Positions 30,899 through 42,813 are shown, counted from the first letter of the stretch. The stretch: 64,000 nucleotides of DNA from Psococerastis gibbosa (GCA_963971405.1 OZ020490.1:4993897-5057896), one strand, 5' to 3'. The notes: generated by a model from the letters alone, not told the origin. Translations and numbers: made by a program.

Positions 30899-31283
30899 TA
30901 ATACAGAGTTAAACAGAATTCACTGGATTACATTACTACAACAAACTTCCCCTTGAGATTAAAACAGCTAAAAATGTATCCATCTTTAAAAGAAATTTAG
31001 AGAAATGGCTGAGAACAGAAATTTATTACTAACAAACATTACTAATTGAATTAACTTTTACTAACTTACTAACTATCTACTGATACAACTACTAACACAA
31101 CTAACCTGATTAATACTTCTAACCAATAATTAATTAATTATTTAACTACTGTGTTGTATTGCGATTGACTGTCTATTGGGCTGACTATTGGGCTGACTGA
31201 AGCCTTGCGGTATATGATTTTATTGTATCAATATAATGTATTGTACTGGATCAATATAATATTAATAATAATATAAAATAATA

Positions 31284-32181
31284 CATTGGCGTAAATTCCC
31301 AAAATTTCTGGGGGGGGGGGGGCTTTAAGACCCCAAGACCTTGAAACCGATAAATTGGCCCAAATTATTGAGGTTTTACGCTCGTTATACCCTGGAGAAA
31401 GGGGAGCCCCCCCCCCCTCTCGAAAAAAAACTGATAATTGTAAGGGCAAGTGTGGTTTTACAAATATTTTATCCTGAAGAAAGGGGGGCCCGGGGGTCTC
31501 CCCCGGAGAAAAAAATTGATGAATAGGCCCAAATTAAGGAGGTTTTACGCATTTTCGTTGAGATTATACAGACGAATAAACCTACCACTGAGTGGGGCCC
31601 GGGGGCAGCCCCGAAGAAAATTTTTTATAAAATAGGTCTGAAATATTGGGGTTTTAAGCATTTCGAGTAATATATTTTTTGTGAAAGTACTTTTTCATGA
31701 TGTCTTTCAAGTGAAATAAGCATGCCATGAATTAATTTCCCTTTCGTTTTTGTGGATATTATGCCTTTCGCCTCCAAAACGTCTTTGTCACCAGAAATCC
31801 TGGGGGGGGGGGGGGCAGGACCCCCCTATTTACGCCAATGTTTGCAAGAGGTACAATTGAGTTATTATAACGACGAATAACTACCATTGAGGGGGGCCCG
31901 GGGGTCTCCTCCGGAGAAAAACTTGGAAAAAATAGCTCTGAAGTATTGGGGTTTTAAGCATTTTGAATAATAAAATTTTTGTGAAAGTACTTGGTCAATA
32001 TGTTGATTTTTTTCATGTAAAATAAGCATACTAAGAATTTGTTTCCCTTTCATTATTGTGGATACTGTGCCTTTAGCCTCCAAAACGTCTATGTCACCAA
32101 AAATCCTGGGGGGGGGGGGGGGCTACGGGTGGACCTGGGGGGGGGGCTAAGCCCCCCAGGACCCCCCTATTTACGCCAATG
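31284..32181. mobile_element. hAT-like non-autonomous element with internal tandem units
   Basis: 898 bp. Ends CATTGGCGTAAAT and ATTTACGCCAATG, flanked by AAATAATA at 31276-31283 and 32182-32189, an 8-bp duplication typical of hAT. G runs lie just inside the ends. Inner ~300-bp units share GGGGTTTTAAGCATTT and a second terminal motif (ATTTACGCCAATG at 31840). Confidence 0.85.
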
Positions 32182-32184
32182 AAA

Positions 32185-32345
32185 TAATATAATAATACTA
32201 TTTTAGATATAGACTCGTATCTGTACTTGGTTAAGTCATGCTTCCACCTGTTACACTGCGCCAATGGTAAGCTTGTCCCAGCGTGTCTATCATCGCTTTT
32301 AGCCGGTGTAGGTTGACATCGATGTACCGGTCGCTGTATGTAACA
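32185..32345 (+). repeat. Family R repeat fragment
   Basis: GACTCGTATCTGTACTTGG, CATGCTTCCACCTGTTAC and the GTAGGTTGACATCGATG core as at 36620. Confidence 0.5.
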
Positions 32346-32379
32346 ACCTGACAAACTTATATGAATTTAAGTAATTGTA

Positions 32380-32900
32380 AGAGGCATACCAAAGGATTCT
32401 TTCAAGCCAAGGGCGGGACAGCTCACAAGACCGACGTCGCTGGGAAAACGAGGGAAAAACTAGTGCAGAAGAAAGACAGATCACCAAAGAACCTACCCAG
32501 GCAAGGCCGTAGCCAAGGGGGGTTCATGGGGGTTCAACCCCCCCCCCTCCAAAAATGAAATGGCTTGATACTAGTTAGAATCAGATTTTGAGAGGAAAAA
32601 TAAAAACCAGTATGTAACACCATATGAAATTTCTAACCCCCCCCCCCCCCCAAAAAAAAACAACTGGCTACGGCCTTGTACCCAGGTACCAATCAGTGGC
32701 AGACTTCAGGTTCACGAGTCATGACTATCTTCAAAAACATCTTCACCGAATAGGTGCAGCAGCGGAGTCTTTCTGCCCTTTCTGCCACACCCGGGAAGAA
32801 ATGGACAGAAAACACAATAAAATTTACTCTGCTCTACTCTCGTCAGTAGCAGAGGTTCACCAAATTATGTGTTGTATTGGGCTGCAAGAAATCTGATAGC
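32380..32900 (+). pseudogene. LINE C-terminal fragment split by a MITE
   Basis: HKTDVAGKTREKLVQKKDRS before and FTSHDYLQKHLHRIG with CPFCHTREEMD after the insert at 32502-32678. Same domain as in the insertion at 9770-10099. Confidence 0.6.
32502..32678. mobile_element. Complete hAT-like MITE, 177 bp
   Basis: Ends CAAGGCCGTAGCCA and TGGCTACGGCCTTG, 8-bp duplication TACCCAGG at 32494-32501 and 32679-32686, C and G runs inside. Reference copy for fragments at 11645 and 39077. Confidence 0.88.
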
Positions 32901-33086
32901 GGAAGCCCAATGCTATGGCGTAATTAAAGAAAATTAATGAATCGAAATGTAGAGGAGCATTTCTGCTAATTTAACGGCTATTTTTGAGTGCTCTACGATC
33001 AATGGTTCCAGGGAAAATTGACTTTCTACAAAAAACACGTAGTGGGGGTACTCCATAGAATAGCCCCTTGTAACCAACAGTATGTC

Positions 33087-33348
33087 CATGGTCGTGCCCA
33101 GGGGGGTGGTCCAAGGGGTCCGGACACCCCCCCCTCCACCCCCGAAATAAAAAAGCATCACACAAATTTAAATTTATATTTTAGGGATACAATTTATCAT
33201 TTTATGTAATTTTTACCCGTATTGTTTGAAGGATTGGAATAAATCTATTTGAGTTTCAAAACTGGATAGAATGGACTTTCATTAATAAATTACGTAAAAA
33301 TGTTTTTTGGACCCCCCCCCCCGAAATCGAAACCTGGGCACGGCCTTC
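33087..33348. mobile_element. hAT-like MITE (CAAGGCCGTGCCCAGG family)
   Basis: Ends CATGGTCGTGCCCAGG and CCTGGGCACGGCCTTC; flanks AGTATGTC and AATATGTC are an 8-bp duplication with one change. Relatives at 43647, 47772 and 63375. Confidence 0.78.
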
Positions 33349-33783
33349 AATATGTCTACCTATCCGACTCACCATAAATTCTTCATTGCATAAAACTGAG
33401 TTACTGCTGGCTCAACAGCAGTTCGGCAACTACTAACATTGGTTGGTTCCGGTATTGACTGCAATACAGATATATTCCCAGGTGGGTTTCATTAAGTCAG
33501 TGGCGGTTATACCTTATCTGAAGTCACTGATAATATTAGTCAAAATATTTCAAAGTTTATTTGATCAAATCAGTGGCGGCTATACCTTAATCATATCTAC
33601 AACTACTGCCAATATACAGCAAGTGATCAATACAAATATGTGATAATTAATTAAATAAATAAATAATAAGTGATACCGTAATAATAATAAATAATAATGA
33701 TAAATATATAGTTTAAGGAAATCAGTGATTTATGCCTTATTACTCAAGTCCAGATTTATATCCAGAGACACTTAATTAAGGAT

Positions 33784-34156
33784 ATATAAAACCCTTATAA
33801 GACCTATTGCAATATACGGCTGGGAAACCTTGAAACTAACTGTCAATGACGCAAACAAACTGCGAGTATTGGAAAGAAAGATAATATGGAGGATCTATTC
33901 GAAGACGGAGAGTGTCGTAAAAGAAACAACGCCGAAATGGACGCAATACTCAACAGAGAAGACATAGTCCTGTTCCTTAAAGCGCAACGCATAAGATGAC
34001 AGGAAGACGACCGGTGGGACGTCGTCGAAAACGCTGGAAGGATGAGTTGGAAACTGACCTTTGCAAGCTGGGAGTACGTAGGTGGTGGAGCGCTATTCAA
34101 AACCGAGATGAATGGAGGAGTGCTGTCGAGCAGGCCAAAGCTCATCAAGGGCTGTA
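33784..34156 (+). pseudogene. RTE-like retrotransposon C-terminus
   Basis: LIRPIAIYGWETLKLTVNDA and LRVLERKIIWRIY, then in another frame RRKRWKDELETDLCKLGVRR and QNRDEWRSAVEQAKAHQGL with stop. A frameshift separates the two parts. GAA-rich tail. Confidence 0.68.
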
Positions 34157-34579
34157 GAGTCAGAAGGAGAAGAAGAAGATGAAGATGTGCATTATGCCTC
34201 ATCTAAAAACTGTGGAGGATCCTTCGGGGGGTCTATTTAATATCGTAAATATTGTCTTTTTGATATCATAAGGGGAGGAAACATTGGTGAATAAGATAGC
34301 GATAAACTGCTATAGGGTTTAGCTGCAGCCTGCTATGGATAACGAAAAGGCCATCATATATGAAGACGTCAGGGGAAAAACAGGAAAGGTGCACTTTTGG
34401 TCGAAATTGAGATAATGCTGGCATTCTGTTCAGTTTTTAATGTAGTTTTAAATGACCTAACAAAACTGAAGAAAACCAAGTAAGCTAGGTTCTGCACAAA
34501 TGGCGCGGGGAAAAAACATAAAACATGGGAATAAACGGCTACTTTCAACTTTGAATTCTATTTCTGTAAAATCACCTTT

Positions 34580-35830
34580 TGATCACCTTACCGGTTTTTC
34601 CCCTGTCGTCTTCATATGGTGACCAGATGCGAATATAGCAAATAAGCAGTCGCCCCTTTCGGTTAGTACCCGTGTTGAGTTACGACGCGCCTCTGATCGC
34701 ATGGTGTGTAGAGACTCGCAAAAGTTGATTTGATTTTGGTTAATCGCGTACAAACAATTTAATGAATGTATCCGATGAACCTCTTCAATCGCCTCACTAT
34801 GTAACCTAATTGGTACTTGTGCCGAGTCACGACACATCTCCGATCACAGGGTGTGTTGAGACGAAAAGGTCACCATATGGTCGAATAAGCCGTCTCCTCT
34901 TTCGGTTAGTACCCGTGTTGAGTTACGACGCGTCTCTGATCGCATGGTGTGTAGAGACTAGCCAAAGTTGATTTGATTTTGGTTAATCGCGTACAAACAA
35001 TTTAATGAATGAATACGAATACTTCTTCAATCGCCTCACTATGCAACCTAATTGGTACTTGTGCCGAGTCACGACACATCTCCGATCACAGGGTGTGTTG
35101 AGACGAAACGGTCACCACATATGGTCTCCTCTTCCGGTTAGTAACCGTGTTGAGTTACGACGCGTCTCTGATCGCATGTTGTGTAGAGACTAGCCAAAGT
35201 TGATTTGATTTTGGTTAATCGCGTGCAAACAATTTAATGAATGAATACGAATACTTCTTCCATCGCCTCACTATGTAACCTAATTGGTACTTGTGCCGAG
35301 TCACGACACATCTCCGATCACAGGGTGTGTTGAGACGAAACGGTCACCACTCCTCTTTCGGTTAGTAACCGTGTTGAGTTACGACGCGTCTCTGATCGCA
35401 TGGTGTGTAGAGACTAGCCAAAGTTGATTTGATTTTGGTTAATCGCGTACAAACAATTTAATGAATGAATACGATTAACTTCTTCAATCGCCTCACTATG
35501 CAACCTAATTGGTACTTGTGCCGAGTCACGACACATCTCCGATCACAGGGTGTGTTGAGACGAAACGGTCACCACATATGGTCTCCTCTTTCGGTTAGTA
35601 ACCGTGTTGAGTTACGACGCGTCTCTGATCGCATGGTGTGTAGAGACTAGCCAAAGTTGATTTGATTTTGGTTAATCGCGTACCAACAATTTAATGAATG
35701 AATACGATTAACTTCTTCAATCGCCTTACTATGCAACCTAATTGTTACTTGTGCCGAGTCACGACACGTCTCCGATCACAAGGTATGTTGAGACTTGCAC
35801 AAGTAAAACCACGCTACCACCTTGCCACCG
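34580..35830 (-). repeat. Tandem array of a dimeric T3 SINE-like unit
   Basis: Five units of 224-243 bp; the marker GTTGATTTGATTTTGGTTAA recurs at 34724, 34967, 35199, 35423 and 35656. Each unit holds two diverged half-units (CTCCGATCACAGGGTGTGTT and CTCTGATCGCATGGTGTGTA) related to the SINE at 24610. Differences between units are few, so expansion is recent. Confidence 0.82.
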
Positions 35831-36600
35831 AAGAGTACAAGTATGATTATAAGTTAATAATTAAGACCAAGGAAAAAATACAGAAGCCATATTGAGGACT
35901 GGCACTGGAAGATGTGTGTGGACATCCAAAAAAGCTAAAACTGACCGTGAACTTCTTAATCTAATCTAAAATGGCTGCAAATACTATTCAAGGAAGCTTT
36001 AACCTTTGACCTATCACAATGTTTAGCGATAAGAAATGCGTCTAGCCTATACATATGTAATTAGGGTCACATAATAAATTAGAAGTTCACTTCAAAATTT
36101 GTTCGGTCCACGTCTAAAGCATGGTTTCTTAAAGTTTTTGCAGCTTATTTATTTATATATATTTATAAATTTGTTGGGTCAACGTCTAAAGCATGGTTTC
36201 TTAAAGTTTTTGCAGCTATAAAGTACAAACCACTTTCACAATTTAAATAACTCCACGAACTCCTGTCAAAGAATATATTTGGAAATAAAAAAAAGCCTCA
36301 TTTATATTAATAAAAATACTTTAATTGGTACTTTTATTCCACTTAATAACTATTTCTTAATAAATATGTCTACTGACTGACCAAGGTAGGTACTCGTATA
36401 TACGCAAACTAAGGAGTAAGGGCCCATAAGGAACACTGTTTGCCAGTTGACTTATCAACATTGAACTATACGTAATTTAAAATTAATTGTATCATTCAAG
36501 ATTCAAGCCTTTATTGGTTTAAATTGCATTAAATTGAGATAAAATGATATCTGCTTTATGTCCGTAGCTACAAACGTTTCAATTTAAAAAAAAAATCCAT
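35831..36600. other. No gene seen; local direct repeat
   Basis: AACGTCTAAAGCATGGTTTC and nearby sequence occur twice, at about 36112-36158 and 36176-36222. Otherwise AT-rich sequence without recognisable features. Confidence 0.4.
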
Positions 36601-36619
36601 GACAATTACTACCCACTAC

Positions 36620-36860
36620 CGGGACTCGTATCTGTACTTGGTTAGGTCATGCTTCCACCTGTTACGCCAATGGTGAGCTTGTCGCAGCTTGTCCATTGTC
36701 GCTTGTAGCCGGTGTAGGTTGACATCGAGGACGTATACCAGTTTGCCAATGGCCAAAAATTATTACGAAAACAATACAAATAATGTCCGAAAGCCATGGG
36801 GTCGTTGGCATTGGACAAGGGAACAATGGGCCACCATAAGTAGGCCCAGGTTCAGAAAAA
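36620..36860 (-). repeat. Family R repeat, one of the most complete copies
   Basis: Contains GACTCGTATCTGTACTTGG, GTAGCCGGTGTAGGTTGACA and AATGTCCGAAAGCCATGGGG, all also in the copy at 41215-41455. Confidence 0.6.
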
Positions 36861-37107
36861 AACCTTCAGAACCCACTACCGGTTTTCAATTCAATCATTC
36901 TATAATGTATGGAGGGTTGGATTTTGATAGAAGCTATGCAGCTCAGAATCAGTGCATTTCAAATGTGAATATATAGACGAATGGTGCGTATATTCTGGAG
37001 AGATCGTGTTGCTGCCAACCAATCGTTGAGATTGTGACGTTCAGAAGAAGGAAATGAAATCTGTCGCTATAGTATGAAGTTTGCATTCAGACATTCCACG
37101 TTCTTAA

Positions 37108-37498
37108 GGCGCGGTTTCCACCGACCGGCTAGGGCTAAATACAAATACGGTGACGTGGTAGCAGACATTCAAGACTTAGGCGGGGTTTCCACCGACCTCG
37201 CATTGCAAAATGCAAATGACATTGACGGAAATTCGAATTTTTCTTTTTATAGAAATCTATTAAAATGTTTGTACTTAACATATCCCATGAAGCCATTTTT
37301 TAATTTTTGTTTGTTTGTGATTTTACTCTATGATCATTGATCAATTTTAACTATGGCATAGAGGAAAACAAACATTTCCGTCAATGTCATTTGCATTCTG
37401 CAATGCGAGGTCGGTGGAAACCCTGCCTAAGTCTTGAATGTCTGCTACCACGTCACCGTATTTGTTTTTAGCCCTAGCCGGTTGGTGGAAACCCCGCC
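37108..37498. mobile_element. PIF/Harbinger-like fold-back MITE, TAA duplication
   Basis: 391 bp with long arms. Ends GGCGCGGTTTCCACCGACCG and GGTGGAAACCCCGCC, TAA on both sides. The empty copy at 38280 has a single TAA. Each arm contains a second terminal motif (GGCGGGGTTTCCACCGACCT) inside. Confidence 0.85.
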
Positions 37499-37529
37499 TA
37501 AACGTCGGTCTATATATAACAGCAGGAAC

Positions 37530-37775
37530 CAGTAGAACAGACAAAGTCAGGGAACGAAGACTGGCGTGGTGGGGCCATACGTAAAGAAGAGAAGACCTGC
37601 TACAACGTGTGAGGGACTATACGGTGGAGGTCACAAGACCTCTAGGACGACCGAGGATGTCACTTAAAACAAAAGTGAGGGGACACTTCAGGACTTCGGT
37701 ATCTCACAGGATGATATTCAAGACCGGAACACGTGGAAGTTGAAAATCCGCGACACCGGCCCCGTGGGAGGGATA
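37530..37775 (+). pseudogene. RTE-like retrotransposon C-terminal remnant
   Basis: Broken frame with RRLAWWGHT, REDLLQRVRDYTVEVTRPLG and, after a shift, DDIQDRNTWKLKIRDTGP: the usual tail of RTE-type proteins. Confidence 0.55.
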
Positions 37776-37989
37776 AGGCGCCGTTAGAGTAATGTACGGT
37801 AATAATGTAGATGAGGGCAGCCCAAAAAGGAATTCGTGGATAAACTGAAGGAAAACCCAGAAGCTCGAACATACCAAGAGCTTAAGAGGAAGGCGCAGGG
37901 CCGAGAGAGCTTGGGGATGATATGCAGGGAGTTGCTGCCAACCAAGTAGTAGTACGGTTGGATACAGTCCCAGGCCACGGTGTGGGCCC

Positions 37990-38182
37990 ATAGGACAGGG
38001 GACCTCCTGATTATAGTGCATTCCGAACCACGTGGGAAACACAGTGAAGTCACACGATTAGTTCGGAGGTGACCAGGACAAGTCCTACCATGTTTCCCTA
38101 CCGGCACTGTGCACACTACCAAGTTATCTGCATCTTTGAACCTGCTTTGGTCCGCTGGACTCAACTTGGTAAGGCGGCCGGC
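37990..38182 (-). mobile_element. 5S-rRNA-derived SINE, head half
   Basis: Diverged head GCCGGCCGCCTTACCAAGTT and body with TGTGCACAGTGCCGGTAGGG; the tail half is missing. Confidence 0.65.
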
Positions 38183-38817
38183 TTGCTGCCAACCAATCGT
38201 TGAGATTGTGACGTTCAGAAGAAGGAAATGAAATAAGTCACTGTATGTAGTATGAAGATTGTATTCAGACATTCCACGAACTTAAACGTCGGTCTATAAT
38301 GGCGGTAGCTTAAGTACAATAGATTCATTCATTGAGTGTGGGCACACAACGACCACTGGGGCCTATTATTTTCAACCTTGTCTTTGTTAAAAAAAAATTA
38401 CTTCCTCTATTTTAAGTTCTGGCAGTTAACTTAATTTCGCTGCAATACGCGGGAACTGAGCTCATGTATACACGTAGGTATCAACAGGTAGGGCCTATAT
38501 TTGATTTACTTATTCGGGGGTCATTTCAAGGTATGAAAAATATCCACATTCATAGTAGAGTAGACCACTGGAACATGATTAAAGAACTAAAGCACTCAGA
38601 AAATGTAAAAATGTATATTAGAGAGCCCTCGTATTGAGCCCATGTTTTGGGGGTAGTTGTGGGCCAAAATATACTTTTGTAATATCAGTAAAATTATAAA
38701 GTAATAAATTAACCTACAACTGACTTGCTAAAAAAAAAAATTTGGGGGAGGGCAGCTGCTACCCATATTGTACCCAATTAGCACATCTAACAACTTTTCT
38801 CTTTTCTTAATTTGTTT

Positions 38818-38970
38818 TATAAAAGACTAATAGCATACAAACAATCCAATGAATGTATCCAAATAACCTCTTCAGTTGCCTCTGTAGGTAATGCCTGTGT
38901 TGAGTTAAGAAAGGTCACCGATCGCATGATTTGTAAAGACCCGCAAAAGTACGAACAAGTTACCCCTATC
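38818..38970 (-). repeat. tRNA-derived SINE (family T3) fragment
   Basis: Carries AATGAATGTATCCAAATAAC, CTCTGTAGGTAATGCCTGTG and GATCGCATGATTTGTAAAGA in the same order as the array at 34.6-35.8 kb. Confidence 0.55.
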
Positions 38971-39076
38971 GAAGTTTTTAACTGTTGGCGATGTTTCTTG
39001 CAGTATGTGTCGAGGAGAGGCAGAGACATCCTGTCCGTATGCACCGCGTTTTGGCGGCAGATGATGGTGTCTTTCA

Positions 39077-39215
39077 AGGCCGTAGCCAAGAGGGGGGGTT
39101 CATGGGGGTTCTACCCCCTCCCCCTAAATGAAATCGCTTGATATTAGATAGAATCTGATTTTGAGAGGAAAAATAAAAACTACTATGTAATATGCAATGA
39201 AATTTCAGAACCATC
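39077..39215. mobile_element. hAT-like MITE (CAAGGCCGTAGCC family), right end lost
   Basis: Left end CAAGGCCGTAGCCAAG and about 120 bp match 32502-32678. Confidence 0.6.
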
Positions 39216-39446
39216 TTTGGGAGGAGTGCACAGACAATGGGGATAAGGTGGCAAAACACGGGTCCCAATAACTTTAAAGAGTTTTAACCTCAGTGGGCGC
39301 GAAAAAGTAAAGTAAAGTAAGTGCTACTGTACTGTAATAACGAACTTCATAAGCTGATGTTAATATACTGCTCAAATGTGACCTACGTCAGCTGCAGTAA
39401 TTAATTATTATTAATTAATAATCTTCTGAATACATATTATGGATTA

Positions 39447-40166
39447 TTCCACTCCCATATAAATTATGGTATTTTACTCTGGGGGCACGCTCCTGCTGCA
39501 AAGGATATACTCCTACTACAGAAGCGTGTGTTGCGAATAATAACTAACAGCAGATCTAGAGAGCCTTGTAGGCCTATTTTTTCCACCCTGGGTATTCTTA
39601 CAATATATGCACAATATGTACTCAATAGCCTTATATATATAAAGGAAAATCTAGTTAACTTCAGCAACAGATGTGATGTTCACAATTACCCCACTAGAAC
39701 AGCTCATCACCTACAAATCCCTAAGTGCAGATTAACAAAAACAAAGAGTAGTTTCCCAAATTTGGCCATTAAGTTATACAACTCCCTACCGAGGTCAATC
39801 CAGACAGAAAATCTGCCCCAATTTGGAAAAACTGTTGAGTACATATTAAAAACACATCCCATATATTCCATAAATGAATTTTATGAACTAGTTTGGAGTT
39901 AGGTATAGGCCTATGCACTGATAACGAAACCCTCGTGGTAAATTATTAATGTAATATTTATTATTAATGTAATATTAATGTAATATTTATTATTAATGTA
40001 ATATTATTGTGATAGTAGTGTAGGCTAATATTATTGTGATAGTAATGTAGGCTAATATTATTGTGATAGTCATTTTTTTTTGTACTTCAATTTTTGACGA
40101 TGTGAATCCAGCTATGTCCTGGCACTTAAACGGATTATACTGATTCTGATTCTGATTCTGATTGTA
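39447..40166 (+). pseudogene. Non-LTR retrotransposon C-terminus and 3' UTR
   Basis: The frame reads SHINYGILLWGHAPAAKDIL, LRIITNSRSREPCRP and SLPRSIQTENLPQFGKTVEY to a stop at 39902. It is followed by a 3' UTR and a (TGATTC)n tail. 5' truncated; no start codon of its own. Confidence 0.72.
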
Positions 40167-40199
40167 AATAATAATTAATTAATAATAAAATTTATTAAT

Positions 40200-40720
40200 T
40201 TACAGCATTATAACAGGTCAACACCACAATACATTAATTGGTGGAGGGGGAGACTCCAAAGTATTAACCCGTGCTGGGGCATTTATTGAACATTTATTTG
40301 CAAACAGACCTAAGAGTCCAATAAAATGCAAACCTTTTACAGAAAATAAATTATTAATAATACAAGAAAATGAACAAAATGGCCGAGTTAATTTATTATA
40401 AGTCAAAGCACTTACCTCGACAGGAAATGATAGTGTTATAGTGCGACCGCAGCCCAACAGCGGCGTGTGACGAATGGTGCCACCTCGATGACCGGGGGCA
40501 GACTGGGCTGCCGCCAAATCTTATTTATATTAAATTACATTCAATTAAGAGACAAATCGACTCCCCCCCACGATTTTGTTTTGTAAAAAGTCAAATTTCT
40601 CACGAAATATCGAACATCGTTCCAGTATTAATGTGGAGCCCCTTAGCAGTACACTCCCCTTCTTCAAATCAAATCAAATATATTAATCCCCTTCTTGAGG
40701 GGAATGAGTCTGCCCTTAGG
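40200..40720. other. Dispersed repeat, no gene seen
   Basis: Similar to 22370-22500 (TAACAGGTCAACACC-type start, GTGCTGGGGCATTTATTGAA). Probably the 3' end of another LINE. Confidence 0.35.
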
Positions 40721-40721
40721 A

Positions 40722-41120
40722 CAGTGGCGGACTGGGGATGGAAATCGCCCCTGGGTATTTTTGGATACCGCTTCCTCAGGCGGTCGGGCGCTTACATTTG
40801 AAATTAAAAAGGCTGTTGTAATGCTCGTTATTAACACAAATTTTATATTAGTTTACTTTGAAATATGTTAAGTTTTTTCCCTTGGGCGCCCGGCCCCATA
40901 CAACTATTTTTTTTATTGTCCGGCCCACCGGACCAAAAAAATGCCCGTCTGCCCAGAAATCTGAAGAAGTCTGCCCACAAATCGACAAACAGTTAGAAAA
41001 ATGGACATTTCGTAAAAACCAGAACAAAATTCCTCAAAACGTGTTAATCCCCTGCGAAATCTCGGAGTCAAAAATTTCGACCAACACAATATTATTTCCT
41101 AATACGACGTATAAATAGTA
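40722..41120. repeat. hAT-like end plus fragment of the GTCT-run element
   Basis: 40723 begins CAGTGGCGGACTGGGG. 40965-41115 on the minus strand matches the element at 52279 (CGAAATGTCC, GAGATTTC, CGTCGTATTAGG) but the GTCT run is lost. Confidence 0.45.
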
Positions 41121-41214
41121 TAGCAAAAAAAAAAGGTAAACTATCCATTGTCATAATTTAGTATAGACTGGTTAAAAGTCCTAAAAAACCTACGACAGTA
41201 TGTACCTGTATTAT

Positions 41215-41455
41215 TAGACTCCTATCTATACTTGGTTGTCATGCTTTCGCCTGTTTCATTGCGTTAATGGTAAGATTGTCTTAGCTTGTCCATTATCGCT
41301 TGTAGCCGGTGTAGGTTGCCATCGCGAACGTATACCAGTTCCAGGCCCAAATTACATACGAAAACAATCAAGCAATGTCCGAAATCCATGGGGTCGTTGG
41401 CGTTGGACAAGGAACCTATGGGCCACTATAAATAGGCCTGGGTCCATAAGAAGTC
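41215..41455 (-). repeat. Family R repeat copy
   Basis: Same blocks as 36620-36860, including GTAGCCGGTGTAGGTTG and AATCCATGGGGTCGTTGG. Confidence 0.55.
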
Positions 41456-41869
41456 CTTAAATAAATAAATAACTATGTACCTATAAAAAATTAATATGTA
41501 AAACATTGCTTTCTTGTGTCTGTGATACTAAAAATCACTGGTGTTACGTAGCCTACGCTAATACAAGTATAACCTCATGTAGTTATCTTGTCTAACCGGA
41601 AAGTTTCTGACCGAGATAGCATTATCTAAAATAGACAGCTGCATTATTTGCTTACCAAATTTAATTAAAACATTTCTATTCATAGACTGTTAGTGCCCCT
41701 ATATGTAATTGAGTAACCTATGACGTGATCTTTACATCAATTCCAATGCCAGTGCGCAAACGCAATGATCGCACTGGGAAATCTTTTATTGAAACAAATG
41801 AATTGGTACAAAAACAGAGTCTTCTCCAGAAGATTTCTTTCGGTGAGCCGATGCTGAGCTCATCAGGCC

Positions 41870-42168
41870 CAAGGACGGATCTAGGGAGGGGCGATTGGGG
41901 CGATCGCCCCCCCTCCCTGAGAATTAAATTATTTTTTCAAAAATTATTCCTCGCGATCTGAAGCCTTCTCCTGAAGAAGTTTTGAAATTATTTCTTTAAA
42001 AAAAAATCATTCATATGCTAGACTTCTAAATATAACAATAATATGTTGTAAAAGTGCCATTTCGTGTTAATAATTATTTTAATTCTCAGCTCTACCACCC
42101 CCTCCCCCCTCTTTCGCCACCCATATCCCCCCCCCCCCCCCCGAGAATCAATGCAGGATCCGTTCTTG
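41870..42168. mobile_element. Probable hAT-like MITE with G/C runs
   Basis: Left AAGGACGGATCTAGGGAGGG and right GCAGGATCCGTTCTTGG are inverted ends, with C runs between. Target duplication not clear. Confidence 0.5.
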
Positions 42169-42279
42169 GCTCACCCTGGTGCAAGGCGTAAGAAAAACAG
42201 TGGACTAGCCGCCCGATCTCAAAGTGCTTCCTTATTCAAAAAACTCTTGGATGTTGTGCATTTTATTTATTATAATTAT

Positions 42280-42625
42280 TATAATACCGGGGTTTATTTT
42301 TTAATACCGCAGTAGTAAGGTGTCACGTGGAGGTGTTAAAATATGCGCGGGAAATTCAAATTAATAAATTATTATAATACAAGAGAATCGGTGCATTGTT
42401 TAATAATTGAAGAAAATACAAACAAACATTATAATGTACATGAAGAATTTTGAAATAGGCCTATAATAAGAATTTTAATTAATGTGTCTACATCTAAGGG
42501 AGGAAAAAATTGAAAACTCAGTAAAAATATTAATGCATCAATTTGAATTCCCCGCCATTTTGCACTTTTTTGTATAAAACAATTGAATAAACCCCGATAT
42601 TATAATAATCCCAAATCGCCATGAT
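42280..42625. mobile_element. MITE related to that at 4516-5328
   Basis: The right end has CAATTGAATAAACCCCGATA and AATCGCCATGA; the left has TAATACCGGGGTTTATT. Internal ACAATTGAATAAACACC-type blocks are shared. Confidence 0.55.
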
Positions 42626-42813
42626 AGGGCTGCTGCTTCAGTTCAGCGTTCCAACAACCTATTTGCTCCAATGATATAGCTCTCACAGCGTCTGCATCCT
42701 GCCGTTTAAAATGTCTTTGCGACCATAGCCAATTATAGAAATAAATAGCCTGAAATTACCTGTATGTACCCCTTTTTTCTCATATTCCATTTCTTCAATG
42801 ACAATAATACTTA

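Larger units (their letters stand above)
29995..31031 (+). pseudogene. Non-LTR RT C-terminal remnant split by a Tc1 element
   Basis: ITAWGGAFKNTIDKLNVIQ and KILKIIHKKPNTFPTSTLFE, then after the insert HYYNKLPLEIKTAKNVSIFK to a stop. Same family as 44317-44925. The insert at 30276-30898 breaks it. Confidence 0.65.
37010..38310 (+). repeat. Duplicated segment with filled and empty MITE sites
   Basis: 37010-37107 joined to 37499-37520 matches 38186-38300 (CCAACCAATCGTTGAGATTG, ATTCAGACATTCCACG, AACGTCGGTCTATA). The left copy carries the fold-back MITE, the right does not. Confidence 0.75.

Noticed and set aside
32502-32678. Plus- and minus-strand ORFs through poly-C/poly-G
   Set aside because: Homopolymer runs give open Pro/Gly frames; the sequence is a MITE.
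35005-35895. Three near-identical ORFs of about 61-65 codons
   Set aside because: Units of the T3 tandem array; frames start at chance ATGs and are broken in other units.
37784-38272. 162-codon minus-strand ORF
   Set aside because: Runs across a LINE remnant, a SINE and unique DNA; a chance frame.
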